Position numbers and translations under genes: made by a program. The notes beneath the pieces are model-generated. The model saw only the letters and a list, made by a program, of their open reading frames with translations. It had not been told where the DNA came from and did no database searches. A stretch of 64,000 nucleotides of DNA from Pararhizobium mangrovi (GTDB lineage: Bacteria; Pseudomonadota; Alphaproteobacteria; Rhizobiales; Rhizobiaceae), in the NCBI RefSeq assembly GCF_006516965.1, contig NZ_VHLH01000012.1, positions 1 through 64,000 of the forward strand, written 5' to 3'. Below are positions 20,517 through 29,640 of the stretch, one piece after another. The number at the start of each line of letters is the position of its first letter. The first letter of the stretch is position 1.

Positions 20517-22277
20517 CTAATCGCTGAGCGTCGATTGAGACACCAGCGTGGCGGCGTCGTTCACGGCGAACTTCGGATCGACGCCGAGCGCACTCGCCGA
20601 ACGCCGGATGATCGCGCCGACCATCGGCGCGGCGTTGAAGCCGGCCGTGAAGCCCCACTCGCCCTCCGCCCGGTGCGGCTCGTCGATGCTCACGAGCACC
20701 ACATATTTCGGGTCGTCGACCGGAAAGGCCGCGAGGAACGAGTTGAAGTTCTTCGACTTCGAATAGCGGCCGTTGACGACCTTGTCTGCGGTGCCCGTCT
20801 TGCCGCCGACGCGATAGCCCTGCACGTCGGCGTTGCCGCCGGAGCCGTGCATGACGTTCAGCCGGAAGAGATAGCGCATGTCCTTGGCGGTCTGCGGTTT
20901 CACGACCTGCTTGGAGACCGCCATCGCCTGCTTTTCCGTGCGCGGCAGGAAGGTCGGCTCCATGAATTTCCCGCCGTTCATCAGTGCGGCCGCTGCCACC
21001 GCGGTCTGCAGCGGCGTCGTGTTCAGCCCGTGCCCGAAGGCGACGGTCGCCGAATTGACCGGCTTCCACACCTTCGGCGTGAAGGGGGTGGCGACTTCGG
21101 GAAGCTCGGTGTTCATCCGGGTCAGCAGGCCGAGCCGCTTGAGAAAGGCCTTCTGGCGGGGAATGCCGACATCGAGCGCCTCGCGCGCCGAACCGATGTT
21201 GGAGGAGTGGATGAAGACTTCCGGCACGGTCAGCGCCCGGTGCATGTTGTGGAAGTCGTGGATGAGGAAGCCACCGATGCGCAAGGGATGCGAGGCGTCG
21301 TAGCTGCTCTTCAGGTTGGCGACGCCGGTATCGAGCGCCATCGCCGTCGTGAACGTCTTGAAGACCGAGCCCATCTCGTAGGTGCCGGCCGTCATCCGGT
21401 TCAGGCGGTTCTTGTCCTGCGCATGCACGGGATTGTTCGGATTGAAGTCCGGCACCGAGGCGAGCGCGATCACCTCGCCGGTATCGACCTTCAGCACCAC
21501 GGCCCCGGCACCGATCGCGTTGAACTTCTTCATGCCGGCCAAAAGCTCGTCGCGCACGATGTGCTGCACGCGAAGGTCGATCGAAAGCCGTACCGGCTGC
21601 ATCTTCTGGTCGACCGTCAGGCCGGCGCCGGCAAGCGCCGAGAGCCCCTGCCGGTCGATGTACTTTTCCATCCCGGCGATGCCGTTGTTGTCGATGTTGA
21701 CGAAGCCGACGATGTGCGAGGTCGTGGCACCCGCCGGATAGAAGCGGCGGGTCTCCGGCCTGAAGCCGATGCCGGGCACGCCGAGCGCCAGGATGCGGCT
21801 TTGCTGCTTCGGCGTCAGCTGGCGCTTGATCCACTGGAAGGCCGAATTCGCCTTCAGCTTGTGGTAGAGCGTCTTGCGATCGAGGCTCGGCAGCACGGAA
21901 GAGAGCTTTTCGACCGCGTCGTCGACATCGACGATCTTGCGCGGTTCGGCGTAGAGCGAGACGGTGCGGATGTCCGTTGCCAGAACCCGGCCGTTACGGT
22001 CGAGGATATCCGGGCGCGAGGCGAGCAGCCGGTTGGGCGGCGCCACGCTCGCCGTATCGTCGTTGCGCTCCATGCCGTACTGCGCCATGCGCGCACCGAC
22101 CGCGCCGTAAAGCACGACGAACCCGATCATCAAAAGGGCGACACGGTTGCCCGCCCGTGCGCCGGAGCGCTTGTTCACGCCCTGAACGGCAAGCCGTCCG
22201 TCGGCACCCCATTTGCGGGTGCGCGTGCGCACGAAGGATTTGCGGTTGAGGGCGACGACGCGGGGAAGAAAGGACAT
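20517..22277 (-). CDS. ftsI: Septal peptidoglycan transpeptidase FtsI (PBP3)
   Basis: FtsI is the class B penicillin-binding protein that cross-links septal peptidoglycan, working with FtsW. The 586-residue protein has one N-terminal membrane helix (about residues 45-65), a dimerisation/pedestal domain including [13 protein letters not shown], and a transpeptidase domain with the three catalytic motifs: SVFK at 304-307, SSN at 358-360 and KTGTA at 493-497. ATG 22277 overlaps the ftsL stop by one base (TGATG). The C-terminal tail after about residue 560 is not strongly conserved. Confidence 0.97.
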   Translation of the reverse strand: MSFLPRVVALNRKSFVRTRTRKWGADGRLAVQGVNKRSGARAGNRVALLMIGFVVLYGAVGARMAQYGMERNDDTASVAPPNRLLASRPDILDRNGRVLATDIRTVSLYAEPRKIVDVDDAVEKLSSVLPSLDRKTLYHKLKANSAFQWIKRQLTPKQQSRILALGVPGIGFRPETRRFYPAGATTSHIVGFVNIDNNGIAGMEKYIDRQGLSALAGAGLTVDQKMQPVRLSIDLRVQHIVRDELLAGMKKFNAIGAGAVVLKVDTGEVIALASVPDFNPNNPVHAQDKNRLNRMTAGTYEMGSVFKTFTTAMALDTGVANLKSSYDASHPLRIGGFLIHDFHNMHRALTVPEVFIHSSNIGSAREALDVGIPRQKAFLKRLGLLTRMNTELPEVATPFTPKVWKPVNSATVAFGHGLNTTPLQTAVAAAALMNGGKFMEPTFLPRTEKQAMAVSKQVVKPQTAKDMRYLFRLNVMHGSGGNADVQGYRVGGKTGTADKVVNGRYSKSKNFNSFLAAFPVDDPKYVVLVSIDEPHRAEGEWGFTAGFNAAPMVGAIIRRSASALGVDPKFAVNDAATLVSQSTLSD

Positions 22278-22690
22278 CAGTGGATCACCGATCCGGTTTT
22301 GACGGGGTCGACGGACTTCAGGAGATCGGCGACCGCGTCGCCACCGCCGTCTGCCACGTCCGGTCGTCCCGGCGCAGCCATGGGAAGGGGCGGATTGTCG
22401 GGTACGGGATAGTCCGGAAGGTCGTTCAGCGTCGCGATCTGCGTCGGCTCGATCGTCTTCAGGTTCAGTTCGGCGTCGAACGCTTCGTCCAGCTGCTGCA
22501 GTCGCGACGGCTGGGTCAGCACGCTCCAGTCGGCGTTCAGGAGATCGATCGTATCGTGCTCCAGGCGGATTTCGCGTTGCAGGTGATTGATCGCCGCGAC
22601 CTGCTCCTCCGCGTGATGCTTGACGCGGTAGGTGAAGGCTGCGGCGCCGACCATCGCGGCGATGAGCACCAGATCCAGTTTGCCGAGCAT
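22277..22690 (-). CDS. ftsL: FtsL-like cell division protein
   Basis: A 137-residue bitopic protein with an N-terminal membrane helix (about residues 5-22) followed by a heptad-rich segment (EEQVAAINHLQREIRLEHDTI), which is the short coiled coil expected of FtsL. The motif LLNADWSVLTQPSRLQ is typical of alphaproteobacterial FtsL. In the divisome FtsL pairs with FtsB and FtsQ and activates FtsWI. Sequence conservation in this family is low, so the call rests mainly on the fold pattern and the position between rsmH and ftsI. The last 50 residues are proline- and aspartate-rich and of unknown role. Confidence 0.88.
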   Translation of the reverse strand: MLGKLDLVLIAAMVGAAAFTYRVKHHAEEQVAAINHLQREIRLEHDTIDLLNADWSVLTQPSRLQQLDEAFDAELNLKTIEPTQIATLNDLPDYPVPDNPPLPMAAPGRPDVADGGGDAVADLLKSVDPVKTGSVIH

Positions 22691-22699
22691 GGTCTTTTC

Positions 22700-23725
22700 T
22701 CAGACGTTGATGCTGTTGAGGGGAACGAGCTTCGGCAGACCGAAGATCGACATGTCGGGTTCGCCGGCCGGTTCGTCGGTGCGCACACCGACACGCAGCT
22801 TGGCAGAGCGCGCACGCGGATTGGCTTCGGCCTCCGCCGCACTCGCGGTGACCATCGCCTTGCCGTGTCGCGTAAAGATCGACGGCCGTTCGACCGGCTG
22901 CGGAAGGTGGCGCGAACCCTCTACCCCGCCGAAACGGTTCTGGAAGAAGCGCTTGACGATGCGATCCTCCAGCGAATGGAAGGTGACGACGACCAGCCGC
23001 CCTCCGGGTTTCAGCGCGCGCTCCGCGGCATAGAGTGCCCGCGCCAACTCGCCGAGTTCGTCGTTGACGTAAACGCGCAGCGCCTGGAAGACCCGGGTCG
23101 CGGGATGGATGCGGTCCTTCGCCTTGCGCGGCGAGACCGTCTCGACGAGGCGCGCGAGGTCGCGCGTCGTCTCGAACGCGCCTTCGGCTTCGCGCCGGCG
23201 CACGATCGCTCCCGCGATGCGGCCGGCCTGCTTCTCTTCGCCGAGAAAATTGAAGATGCGCGCGAGATCGCCGACGGCGAGCTGATTGACGACGTCGGCG
23301 GCACTGACGCCCGCGTTCGCCATGCGCATGTCGAGCGGCCCGTCGGCGCGGAAGGAAAAGCCGCGCTCCGGCGTATCGAGCTGCATGGACGAAACGCCGA
23401 TATCGAGCACGACGCCGTCGAGTCCGGCATCCGGCGCGAAGCGATCGAGTTCGGAAAACCGTGCGGCATGCAGGGAAAGCCGGCCGCCGCTACGCTCGAC
23501 CATCGCATCCCCGCTTTCGAGGGCATGCGGATCGCGGTCGAGCGCGATCACCTGCGCGCCGGCATCGAGTAGCGCCTGCGTATAGCCGCCGGCGCCGAAG
23601 GTACCATCGAGAACGATCTGGCCGGGTACCGGCGCGAGCGCCTCGAGTACGGCGGAAAGGAGAACCGGGATATGGCGGACCAGTCCGCCACTGGCGTCGG
23701 ATGGACGATCGCCAGGGTCCGCCAT
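22700..23725 (-). CDS. rsmH: 16S rRNA (cytosine-1402-N4) methyltransferase RsmH
   Basis: RsmH (formerly MraW) methylates C1402 of 16S rRNA in the ribosomal P site, using S-adenosylmethionine. The 341-residue protein shows [13 protein letters not shown], the SAM-binding motif [45 protein letters not shown], and [13 protein letters not shown], all hallmarks of the family. ATG 23725 begins [10 protein letters not shown], 17 bp after the mraZ stop. The frame stays open upstream inside mraZ, but the sequence there is shadow. It is the second gene of the mra operon. Confidence 0.97.
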   Translation of the reverse strand: MADPGDRPSDASGGLVRHIPVLLSAVLEALAPVPGQIVLDGTFGAGGYTQALLDAGAQVIALDRDPHALESGDAMVERSGGRLSLHAARFSELDRFAPDAGLDGVVLDIGVSSMQLDTPERGFSFRADGPLDMRMANAGVSAADVVNQLAVGDLARIFNFLGEEKQAGRIAGAIVRRREAEGAFETTRDLARLVETVSPRKAKDRIHPATRVFQALRVYVNDELGELARALYAAERALKPGGRLVVVTFHSLEDRIVKRFFQNRFGGVEGSRHLPQPVERPSIFTRHGKAMVTASAAEAEANPRARSAKLRVGVRTDEPAGEPDMSIFGLPKLVPLNSINV

Positions 23726-23742
23726 GATCCCGCTTCCCCTTT

Positions 23743-24183
23743 CTAAGCGGATGCCACCCCGTTGGCCGTCCGCTCCTGCCGCGCTTTCGAAGCCGTGGCC
23801 TCGAACGTTTCGGGATCCCAAAGCTGGAAGTACCGTCCCCGCCCGACGAAGACGACTTCCTTCGTGATCCCCGTGAAGGATCGGATGAAGTCCGTGACCA
23901 TCATCCGGCCCTCCGCATCGAGCTTGGCGAACACCCCGCCGCCATGCACCAGAAGAGAAAGGCGGTTCGCCTCCTCCGAAAAAGGATCGAGCGCCTCGAT
24001 CTGGCTCTCGTAGCGATCCAGAAGCTCCGGCCCTCCCACGCTGATCGCGGGAAAGACGAAATCCTGCAGGCAATAGAGCTCGCTCACGTCGAGACGCGTC
24101 AGCACGGAGCGGAAGGCGGCCGGTACGGACACCCTGCCCTTGGTATCGATCCTGTTGGTGGCATTCGACAGAAAACGGTTCAT
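23743..24183 (-). CDS. mraZ: Transcriptional regulator MraZ
   Basis: MraZ is an AbrB/SpoVT-fold DNA-binding protein encoded first in most dcw clusters; in E. coli it represses its own operon and is countered by RsmH. The 146-residue protein holds two copies of the fold, with the motif [13 protein letters not shown] near residues 13-25 and [13 protein letters not shown] near 91-103. The start ATG 24183 gives the canonical [13 protein letters not shown] beginning; the longer upstream frame is not conserved-looking. About 170 bp upstream lies an array of four TGGG boxes over a promoter, which is the likely self-regulation site. Confidence 0.95.
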   Translation of the reverse strand: MNRFLSNATNRIDTKGRVSVPAAFRSVLTRLDVSELYCLQDFVFPAISVGGPELLDRYESQIEALDPFSEEANRLSLLVHGGGVFAKLDAEGRMMVTDFIRSFTGITKEVVFVGRGRYFQLWDPETFEATASKARQERTANGVASA

Positions 24184-24355
24184 GATCCAATGCCGCCGTC
24201 TCCACCCCCATGGAGCCTGTCGTGCCGAACCCCGACACTTCGATCCGACCGGCATGCACCATCCCCGTACGGGCAAGCCGCCCGTCTGGAACCTGCATGG
24301 TTCCACCGGTTTCTGACGCTGGAGGGACGCCGATGCGCCGTCGAATTTCGTGCCG

Positions 24356-24390
24356 TTGGGATAACATGGGACACCATGGGCGTCAATGGG
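24356..24390. promoter_or_regulatory. MraZ operator: four TGGG boxes at 10-bp spacing
   Basis: Reading the plus strand, four copies of (A/T)TGGG start at 24356, 24366, 24376 and 24386, exactly 10 bp apart. The established E. coli MraZ target is direct repeats of TGGGN separated by 5 nt, which this matches over four units. The repeats read on the strand opposite to mraZ. They cover a promoter-like sequence, so MraZ bound here would block transcription of the dcw cluster. Confidence 0.75.
24358..24386 (-). promoter_or_regulatory. Candidate mraZ promoter
   Basis: On the minus strand TTGACG (24386-24381) is followed after exactly 17 bases by TATCCC (24363-24358). The -35 matches the sigma-70 consensus in five of six positions and the -10 in three of six. 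Transcription would start near 24350 and leave a leader of about 165 nt before mraZ. The pair is embedded in the MraZ boxes. Confidence 0.5.
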
Positions 24391-24545
24391 AACACGGTTC
24401 GCGGGCAGCCTTTTACCCACGCTCATTCATGCAGCGTTAAGCTTAATGAACCGTTACGAATGCTTTGAAGTGCGTTCCGAATACCGGGTGCGTCGATCGT
24501 GAACACTATAGTGGACGGCGTTGCGGGCCGGTTCCCGGCGCGTCC

Positions 24546-24567
24546 CAAACAGGCCCATGAAGGGCCT
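24546..24567 (-). terminator. Probable rnpB terminator
   Basis: On the minus strand a 6-bp stem AGGCCC/GGGCCT with a 5-nt loop is followed by GTTTG, about 40 nt past the mature 3' end of RNase P RNA. The T-run is short, so efficiency is uncertain. Confidence 0.45.
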
Positions 24568-24608
24568 TCGGGCGGTGCTGCGCACGTGTTTGCGGGGAAG
24601 AAATGTCG

Positions 24609-25031
24609 AATTGCCAGCCGGCCTGTAAGCCGGGTTCTGTATGGCTCCCGCACGAGGTGCGGGAACGCGGCAGCCATTCATCTGGGACAGGACTCGCGCC
24701 CTGCCTCGCGCGACCTACCCGGACGACGAGGCCCGGAAACGGGCCCGCCCGCGATCGCTCGCGAGCCGAAGTCGTCCCTATTCGGTCTTGCTCCCGGTGG
24801 GGTTTACCGTGCCGCTGCCGTTGCCGGCAGCGCGGTGGGCTCTTACCCCACCCTTTCACCCTTACTCCGCTGCCGGTGAAGGCTGGGCGAAGCGGTCTGC
24901 TCTCTGTTGCACTTTCCCTGGGGTCGCCCCCGCCGGACGTTATCCGGCACCGTGTTTCCGTGGAGCCCGGACTTTCCTCACCGCGCGGCCTTTCGACCTC
25001 ATGCGCGGCGCGGCTGCCCGGCCGACTGGCG
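24609..25031 (-). ncRNA. rnpB: RNase P catalytic RNA, bacterial type A
   Basis: RNase P RNA is the ribozyme that matures the 5' ends of tRNAs. On the minus strand the region contains the conserved blocks in order: GAGGAAAGTCCGGGCTCC near the 5' end (about 24978-24961), GGGAAAGTGCAACAGAGAGC (around 24900-24920), GTAAGGGTGAAAGGGTGGGG (24840-24866), and near the 3' end ACAGAACCCGGCTTAC. The ends are set by the P1 helix: GCCAGTCGGCC (25030-25020) pairs with GGCCGGCTGGC (24622-24612) over 11 bp with one G-U pair. The length of about 423 nt fits alphaproteobacterial type A RNAs. It lies between the amidase gene and mraZ, a rhizobial arrangement. Ends are accurate to a few bases. Confidence 0.95.
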
Positions 25032-25120
25032 TCGCCGCGATAGCACGCCCGATCCGGGCAAGCCAGCGCTTACGCCCGTTCTTCGATCGTCGGACTGCCG
25101 AACCTCGAAGCGTACGTCTC

Positions 25121-25888
25121 TCACCGTGTCGCAAAGCGCGGCAGGGTCGACAGAAGACGGTGGAGCGTATCGATGGTGCCGGCATCAGCGACACCGTCGA
25201 CGCGCTCCGGGCGGAAATGGCGCTGGAAGGCCGTGACGACCGCTTCCGTGCGCGCACCGAAATGGCCGTCCGGCTCCACGCCGTAGCCGTAGAGCGAGAG
25301 CATCGACTGAAGCGCTTCGATCGGCTGGCCGCTTTCGCCGGCCTGGAAATAGCGCCCGGATCGCATCGCGCTCGGCTCCACCCAGTGCCCGACGCCGTTT
25401 TCGGCAAGGACCGACCACGGGAAGCGTTCGCCCGGATCGCACTTGCGCGAGGGTGCGACGTCGCTGTGCGCGAGCACCCGTTCGCCGGGGACGGACCAGC
25501 GTTTTCTGCAGTCCCGGCAAAGCGCGACGACGGCCGCGATCTGGGCGTCGGCAAAGGGCGGCAGGCCGCCATCATGTCCCGGATTGACGATCTCGATGCC
25601 GATCGAGCACGAATTGATGTCGTGCTCGCCCGCCCACAGGCTCTTGCCCGCATGCCAGGCGCGGCGCGTCTCCGCCACGAGCTGATGGATCGTTCCGTCC
25701 TCGAACACGACGTAGTGCGCGGAAACGTCGCTCTCGGACGAGCGCAGGCGCGAAAGCGCATCCGTCCCGCTTGCCATCCCGGTATAATGCAGGAGGAGCA
25801 TGTCGGGCGCACGCCCGTCGGCACGTTCGCCATGGTTGGGCGAAGGCGACCATACGGCTTCGTTGAAATCGCATTCCGGCTCGGGCAT
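25121..25888 (-). CDS. AmpD/AmiD-type N-acetylmuramoyl-L-alanine amidase with peptidoglycan-binding domain
   Basis: This 255-residue protein has an N-terminal Amidase_2 domain (about residues 28-160) that cleaves the bond between MurNAc and the stem peptide. Zinc ligands appear to be His34 (LLLHYTG), His141 (LAHSDVAPSRK) and Asp151, with Lys149 in the usual position. The C-terminal 70 residues (IEALQSMLSLYGYGVEPDGHFGARTEAVV) form a PG_binding_1 domain. No signal peptide or lipobox is visible at the chosen ATG, so it is probably a cytoplasmic recycling enzyme of the AmpD kind, though AmiD is a close relative. It follows the TerB/J-domain gene by 32 bp and precedes rnpB. Confidence 0.9.
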   Translation of the reverse strand: MPEPECDFNEAVWSPSPNHGERADGRAPDMLLLHYTGMASGTDALSRLRSSESDVSAHYVVFEDGTIHQLVAETRRAWHAGKSLWAGEHDINSCSIGIEIVNPGHDGGLPPFADAQIAAVVALCRDCRKRWSVPGERVLAHSDVAPSRKCDPGERFPWSVLAENGVGHWVEPSAMRSGRYFQAGESGQPIEALQSMLSLYGYGVEPDGHFGARTEAVVTAFQRHFRPERVDGVADAGTIDTLHRLLSTLPRFATR

Positions 25889-25920
25889 TCAGCCTGCCGC
25901 CTGCGTGCGGTCGGTCCGGC

Positions 25921-26631
25921 TCATGCCGCCTGACGCTCGCGCTCGATCGCTTCGAAGGCGGCGTTGAAGGTCGCGGTGCGCTCGTTGGCGACGGCGACGA
26001 ACTCCTGCGGTACGCCGCGTGCGATCAGCCGGTCGGGATGATTGTCGGCCACGAGCTTGCGGTAGCGCTTCTTGATGATCGAAAGGTCCGCGTCATGGGC
26101 CACGCCGAGGACACGATAAGGATCGGCGTCGTCGCCACGCACGTGCCGCTCGAAGATCGCGGCGTAGCGATCTTCGCCGATGCCGAAGATGCGGGCGATG
26201 TCGGCCAGGAACGCGCTCTCCTTGTCGTGGAGGACGCCGTCCGCCTTGGCGATGTGAAAGAGCCCTTCGAGAATGTCTTCGAGAACCGCTTCCTCGAAGG
26301 CTTCGTCGCTGCACATGCCGGCGATGCGCTCGGCATAGGCCTGATAGCCCGCGACGTCCCGCTTGGCGAGATTGTAGAAGCGCGCGACATTGCGCTCCTC
26401 GCCGGGCGGGATGGCGAAGATCTGCTGGAACGCCGCGACCTCTTCCTCCGTCACGATGCCGTCCGCCTTCGCCATCTTGGCCGAAAGCGCGATCATGGCA
26501 ATGGAGAAGGCAACCTTGCGGCGCGTCTGCGGATCGCCGGCGAAAAGCGTGCGTACCGCCTCGATCACCGAGGCCAGAACCTCCGAGGCCGTCTCGCCGA
26601 CGTGATCGAACACGCGCGCCCAGTTTGCCAT
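25921..26631 (-). CDS. TerB-like protein with C-terminal J domain (DjlA-like)
   Basis: The 236-residue protein has a TerB/DjlA-type helical domain (about 35-150, with KMAKADGIVTEEEV and HIAKADGVLHDKE, two acidic EF-like repeats) and a C-terminal J domain (about 168-232) with the HPD tripeptide at 198-200, which would stimulate DnaK ATPase. E. coli DjlA carries an N-terminal membrane anchor; none is obvious here, so the protein may be cytosolic. I chose ATG 26631 because AGAAGGA lies nine bases upstream; ATG 26640, three codons earlier, abuts the same Shine-Dalgarno. The role is likely a DnaK co-chaperone for an unknown client. It is upstream of the amidase gene and probably co-transcribed. 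Confidence 0.85.
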   Translation of the reverse strand: MANWARVFDHVGETASEVLASVIEAVRTLFAGDPQTRRKVAFSIAMIALSAKMAKADGIVTEEEVAAFQQIFAIPPGEERNVARFYNLAKRDVAGYQAYAERIAGMCSDEAFEEAVLEDILEGLFHIAKADGVLHDKESAFLADIARIFGIGEDRYAAIFERHVRGDDADPYRVLGVAHDADLSIIKKRYRKLVADNHPDRLIARGVPQEFVAVANERTATFNAAFEAIERERQAA

Positions 26632-26781
26632 TCCGTCCATTCCTTCTGGCAGACCGGGAGCGGTATAGACGATCCGAACGCTGCGATCGAGGGCGCACGC
26701 CGCCCCCGATTCAAGGATCCGTCCGCTGCCGGTCCTCGATGAAGGACGCCGGAACGAACGGTTCGTGTCTACCGATGCGGC

Positions 26782-26910
26782 TTACTGCGACTGCGTCTGG
26801 CCGCTGGTATCGCCGCCGCTGCCGGCGTTGTCCCCGCCGCCATTGTCGCCGCACGCGGCAAGACCGAGGAGCATGAGGGTGGAAAAGATCACAACCATTG
26901 CACGCTGCAT
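26782..26910 (-). CDS. Small putative lipoprotein (42 residues)
   Basis: A short gene with a very clear layout: GGGAG six bases before ATG 26910, a signal peptide (MQRAMVVIFSTLMLL), a lipobox LAAC with the lipidated cysteine at residue 20, and a 22-residue mature tail made of Gly, Asp, Asn, Ser and Gln. The tail is low complexity and probably disordered. Many Rhizobiales genomes encode tiny lipoproteins of this type, without a known function. It is upstream of the TerB/J-domain gene, separated by 150 bp that include a 13-bp palindrome (ACGAAC-G-GTTCGT, 26754-26766). Confidence 0.72.
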   Translation of the reverse strand: MQRAMVVIFSTLMLLGLAACGDNGGGDNAGSGGDTSGQTQSQ

Positions 26911-27033
26911 ACTGAACTCCCGTGACTGAGGGCCGAATGCCCAACTGCAACCTCCGATCAATTTATGTCGGGAATTTGGGATCGCCAGTTCACGTACGGT
27001 GACATTGCGAAATATTGTCGCAGTGCCGGTATT

Positions 27034-27750
27034 CTACCAGGGCAGTGTTTCACCACTGCGATCGAGGAAGAGCCCGCTATGGTCGGCGCCGATCCCCTCC
27101 AGACAGCGAACGAGTTTGCGTGCCGCCTCCTCGGGCGAGCGAACCGTCAGACCATCCTTGGCGAACGGTTTGGAGAGCGGCGTGTCCACGGTTCCCGGAT
27201 GAAGGGCGACGCAGGCCGCTTCACCATGAGTTCGCGCCAGCTCGACCGCCGCGGTGCGCACGAACTGGTTCAGCGCGGCCTTCGAAGCGCGGTAACCGTA
27301 CCATCCGCCGATATGGTTGTCCCCGATGCTGCCGACCTTTGCCGAAAGCGTTGCGAATACCGCCTTGCCCCGGCGCGGGAGAAGCGGAAGCAGATGCTTC
27401 ATCAGGAGCATCGGCCCCGTCGCGTTCAGCGCGAAGGCCCTGGCGATGGCTTCCGGGGTCACGTGACGCCACGATTTCTCCGGCCCATGCTCGTCGTCGT
27501 AGAGATAGCCGGTCGCATCGAAGACGAGCCGCAGGTCCTCTTTCCGCTCGCCGACGGTCTTCGCCAGCGCCGCGATCGACGCCTCGTCGAGAAGATCGAA
27601 AGCAAGGTTCTCGCGCCGGCCCGCAACAAGGACTTCGGCGAACCGGCCGCTTCCGGCGAGTTCCTTGCGCACCGCACTGCCGATGCCGCCTGCGCCGATC
27701 ACAAGCGCCAAGCCCCCGGACGGAAAGCTTCCGAGTGTCTCCATCGTCAT
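27034..27750 (-). CDS. Short-chain dehydrogenase/reductase
   Basis: A 238-residue classical SDR. The N-terminal cofactor motif reads GAGGIGSAV (residues 19-27 in this start), the NNAG-equivalent region is [14 protein letters not shown], and the catalytic YxxxK is in [11 protein letters not shown], with an upstream serine in [12 protein letters not shown]. The substrate cannot be predicted. ATG 27750 overlaps the ureG stop as ATGA, so it is the last gene of the ureEFG operon; ATG 27744 is a possible alternative. Why an SDR is translationally coupled to a urease maturation gene is unclear. Confidence 0.88.
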   Translation of the reverse strand: MTMETLGSFPSGGLALVIGAGGIGSAVRKELAGSGRFAEVLVAGRRENLAFDLLDEASIAALAKTVGERKEDLRLVFDATGYLYDDEHGPEKSWRHVTPEAIARAFALNATGPMLLMKHLLPLLPRRGKAVFATLSAKVGSIGDNHIGGWYGYRASKAALNQFVRTAAVELARTHGEAACVALHPGTVDTPLSKPFAKDGLTVRSPEEAARKLVRCLEGIGADHSGLFLDRSGETLPW

Positions 27751-28379
27751 TCGGCGGCAGGCCGGCGCTCCAGACCACCGGCGTCTTCGAGGAACCCGAC
27801 GATTTCCGCGACGCCCTCTCCCCGTCTGAGGTCGGAGAAGACGTGCGGGCGTCCTTCGCGCATGCGTTCGGCGTCGCGCGCCATCACCGCGAGATCGACA
27901 CCGACATGGGGTGCGAGATCGGTCTTGTTCATGACGAGAAGATCCGAACGCGTGATCCCCGGTCCGCCCTTGCGCGGGATCTCCTCGCCCTGCGGCACGG
28001 CGATGACGTAAAGCGTCAGATCCGCCAGATCCGGCGAGAAGGTGGCCGCAAGGTTGTCGCCGCCCGATTCGATGAAGACGATGTCGAGGTCGCGGTGCCG
28101 CGCGGTCAAGCCGGCGATTGCCTGAAGGTTGATCGTCGCGTCCTCGCGGATCGCGGTATGCGGACATCCGCCCGTCTCCACGCCGACGATGCGATCGGCC
28201 GGCAGCGCCTGAAGGCGCGTGAGCATGGTCGCGTCCTCCTGCGTGTAGATGTCGTTGGTGACGACGGCGAGCGAGTAGTGCGCGCGCATCGCCTTGCAGA
28301 GCTTTTCGGTGAGGGTCGTCTTGCCGGAGCCGACCGGCCCCCCGATGCCGACGCGAAGCGGACCGTTTGCGAAGGTCAT
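27747..28379 (-). CDS. ureG: Urease accessory GTPase UreG
   Basis: UreG is the SIMIBI-class GTPase that carries nickel to urease in the UreDFG chaperone complex. The 210-residue protein has the P-loop GPVGSGKT (14-21), [11 protein letters not shown], the metal-binding [15 protein letters not shown] motif with its CPH triad, FIESGGDNL (switch region) and NKTDLAPH (guanine specificity). ATG 28379 overlaps the ureF stop (ATGA). The frame continues upstream inside ureF as shadow. Confidence 0.97.
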   Translation of the reverse strand: MTFANGPLRVGIGGPVGSGKTTLTEKLCKAMRAHYSLAVVTNDIYTQEDATMLTRLQALPADRIVGVETGGCPHTAIREDATINLQAIAGLTARHRDLDIVFIESGGDNLAATFSPDLADLTLYVIAVPQGEEIPRKGGPGITRSDLLVMNKTDLAPHVGVDLAVMARDAERMREGRPHVFSDLRRGEGVAEIVGFLEDAGGLERRPAAE

Positions 28380-29056
28380 GAGCGAAAGAGCCTCGATTGC
28401 TGGGTTTCGTGGGTCATGGCGAGGAGATCGGAGACGACCGTCGCCGAGCCGAGATCGTCGAGCGTGGCGATTTCGGCCCGCGCCGCCGCGTCGAGAACGA
28501 CCGGCTCCAGCCTCGCGAGCGCTGCGACCGCATCGCTTTGTCCGATCGGAACGGTGCGCAGAGCCGCCTGGACGAGCGTGCCGACGAAGGCGTTGAGATA
28601 GGCGGCGAGCACCTCGGCGCATGCGAGCCCCATCGCCCGCGTCACCGCGCCGACGGCCACCGGATAGGCGACTTCGCCTTCAAGGCGAAGATCGCGCGCC
28701 TCGCGGAATGCGCGGGCGGCGGCGAGAAAGGCCGACCCCTGCGCCATCGTCTCCAGATGCCGCTCGCGCGAGCTGGCGAGCGCTTCGGCGAGCGATGCGA
28801 TATCGTCGCGTTCCCGCGCATCCCCGGCACCCCACGCGGCACGGAGCAGCACCGCATCGTTCCACCCGGATCCCGCCGTCACCAGATCTCCAAGCCAGGC
28901 GACGAGGTCGTCCCTCCCGCCGATCAGCCCGTCATGGACCGCGCGTTCCACGCCGTGGCTGTAAGCGAACGCGCCGACCGGAAAGGACGGCGAGAGCAGC
29001 GTCATCAGCCGTACGCGCGCGGCCGGCTCGGCCACGGGTTCAGTCGCCGGCGGCAT
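28376..29056 (-). CDS. ureF: Urease accessory protein UreF
   Basis: UreF is the all-helical GTPase-regulating partner of UreG and UreD in nickel insertion. The 226-residue protein carries the family motif [18 protein letters not shown] near its start and the [27 protein letters not shown] helix pair toward the end. ATG 29056 overlaps the end of ureE by 17 bp; an internal ATG (MTLLSP) would drop only the first 17 residues. The stop overlaps ureG. Confidence 0.94.
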   Translation of the reverse strand: MPPATEPVAEPAARVRLMTLLSPSFPVGAFAYSHGVERAVHDGLIGGRDDLVAWLGDLVTAGSGWNDAVLLRAAWGAGDARERDDIASLAEALASSRERHLETMAQGSAFLAAARAFREARDLRLEGEVAYPVAVGAVTRAMGLACAEVLAAYLNAFVGTLVQAALRTVPIGQSDAVAALARLEPVVLDAAARAEIATLDDLGSATVVSDLLAMTHETQQSRLFRS

Positions 29057-29525
29057 GGTCTGTGTGGTGGCTGTCGTGTGCGCCGTAATGGGAATGATGA
29101 TAGGCGCCGCGCACCGGCGTAAAGGCCTCGTGCGCCTCTTCGACCGTGGCGCCGAGACCCTCCAGCATCGCCCGCACGACATGGTCGCGCTCGATGAAGA
29201 TACGGCTCTCGCCGATCTCGGCGGGCAGATGGCGATTGCCGATATGCCAGGCGAGTTCGGCAAGGTGCGCCGCACTGCGTCCGGCAACGACGTAGAGTGC
29301 CTGCGAGGCTGCGCGCACGCACACCTCGCTGCCGTCGTCCAGCACCAGTGTGTCGCCATCGGCAAGCGCGACCGCCTCGGCGAGATCCACCATCATCGCA
29401 TTGCCGTCGTCGAGCACGAGGCGCCGGCGACGCAGGTGCCGTGCGTGCGAATCGAGCGTGACGGTCGCGGCCGGCGCCGGGCATTCTCGGTCGTCGGACC
29501 GACGATAGCTGATGGCTTTCCTCAT
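29040..29525 (-). CDS. ureE: Urease accessory nickel metallochaperone UreE
   Basis: UreE delivers nickel to the urease activation complex. The 161-residue protein has the N-terminal peptide-binding domain (with RRRRLVLDDGNAMMVDL), the metal-binding domain containing ELAWHIGNRHLPAEI and the conserved histidine of IFIERDHVVRAMLEGLG, and a histidine-rich tail [18 protein letters not shown] 29525 begins MRKAISYRRS; the longer upstream frame is not UreE-like. It opens the second urease block, more than 3.5 kb away from ureC. Confidence 0.93.
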   Translation of the reverse strand: MRKAISYRRSDDRECPAPAATVTLDSHARHLRRRRLVLDDGNAMMVDLAEAVALADGDTLVLDDGSEVCVRAASQALYVVAGRSAAHLAELAWHIGNRHLPAEIGESRIFIERDHVVRAMLEGLGATVEEAHEAFTPVRGAYHHSHYGAHDSHHTDHAAGD

Positions 29526-29640
29526 GGCGTTCGCGCCGGCTCCCCGCTGCGTTGAGAAAGGACGATGCCGCTTCCGAAAGGCGCACGCAAGCCGGCAAGG
29601 CTTTCGCCTCACCGGCCTTGCGAAAAGGTCCGTATGCGCG

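Larger units (their letters stand above)
24184..24608. other. mraZ leader and rnpB-mraZ intergenic region
   Basis: This 425-bp non-coding interval contains, from the mraZ side, an untranslated leader of about 165 nt, the promoter with MraZ boxes (24356-24390), two perfect 10-bp palindromes of unknown role (TTAAGCTTAA at 24437-24446 and CACTATAGTG at 24504-24513), and a hairpin likely to end the rnpB transcript (24546-24567). I see no protein-coding gene; the short open frames are not supported. Confidence 0.6.

Noticed and set aside
24499-25043. Several protein frames on both strands across rnpB
   Set aside because: The region has all conserved blocks of RNase P RNA and the P1 pairing; the frames are coincidental.
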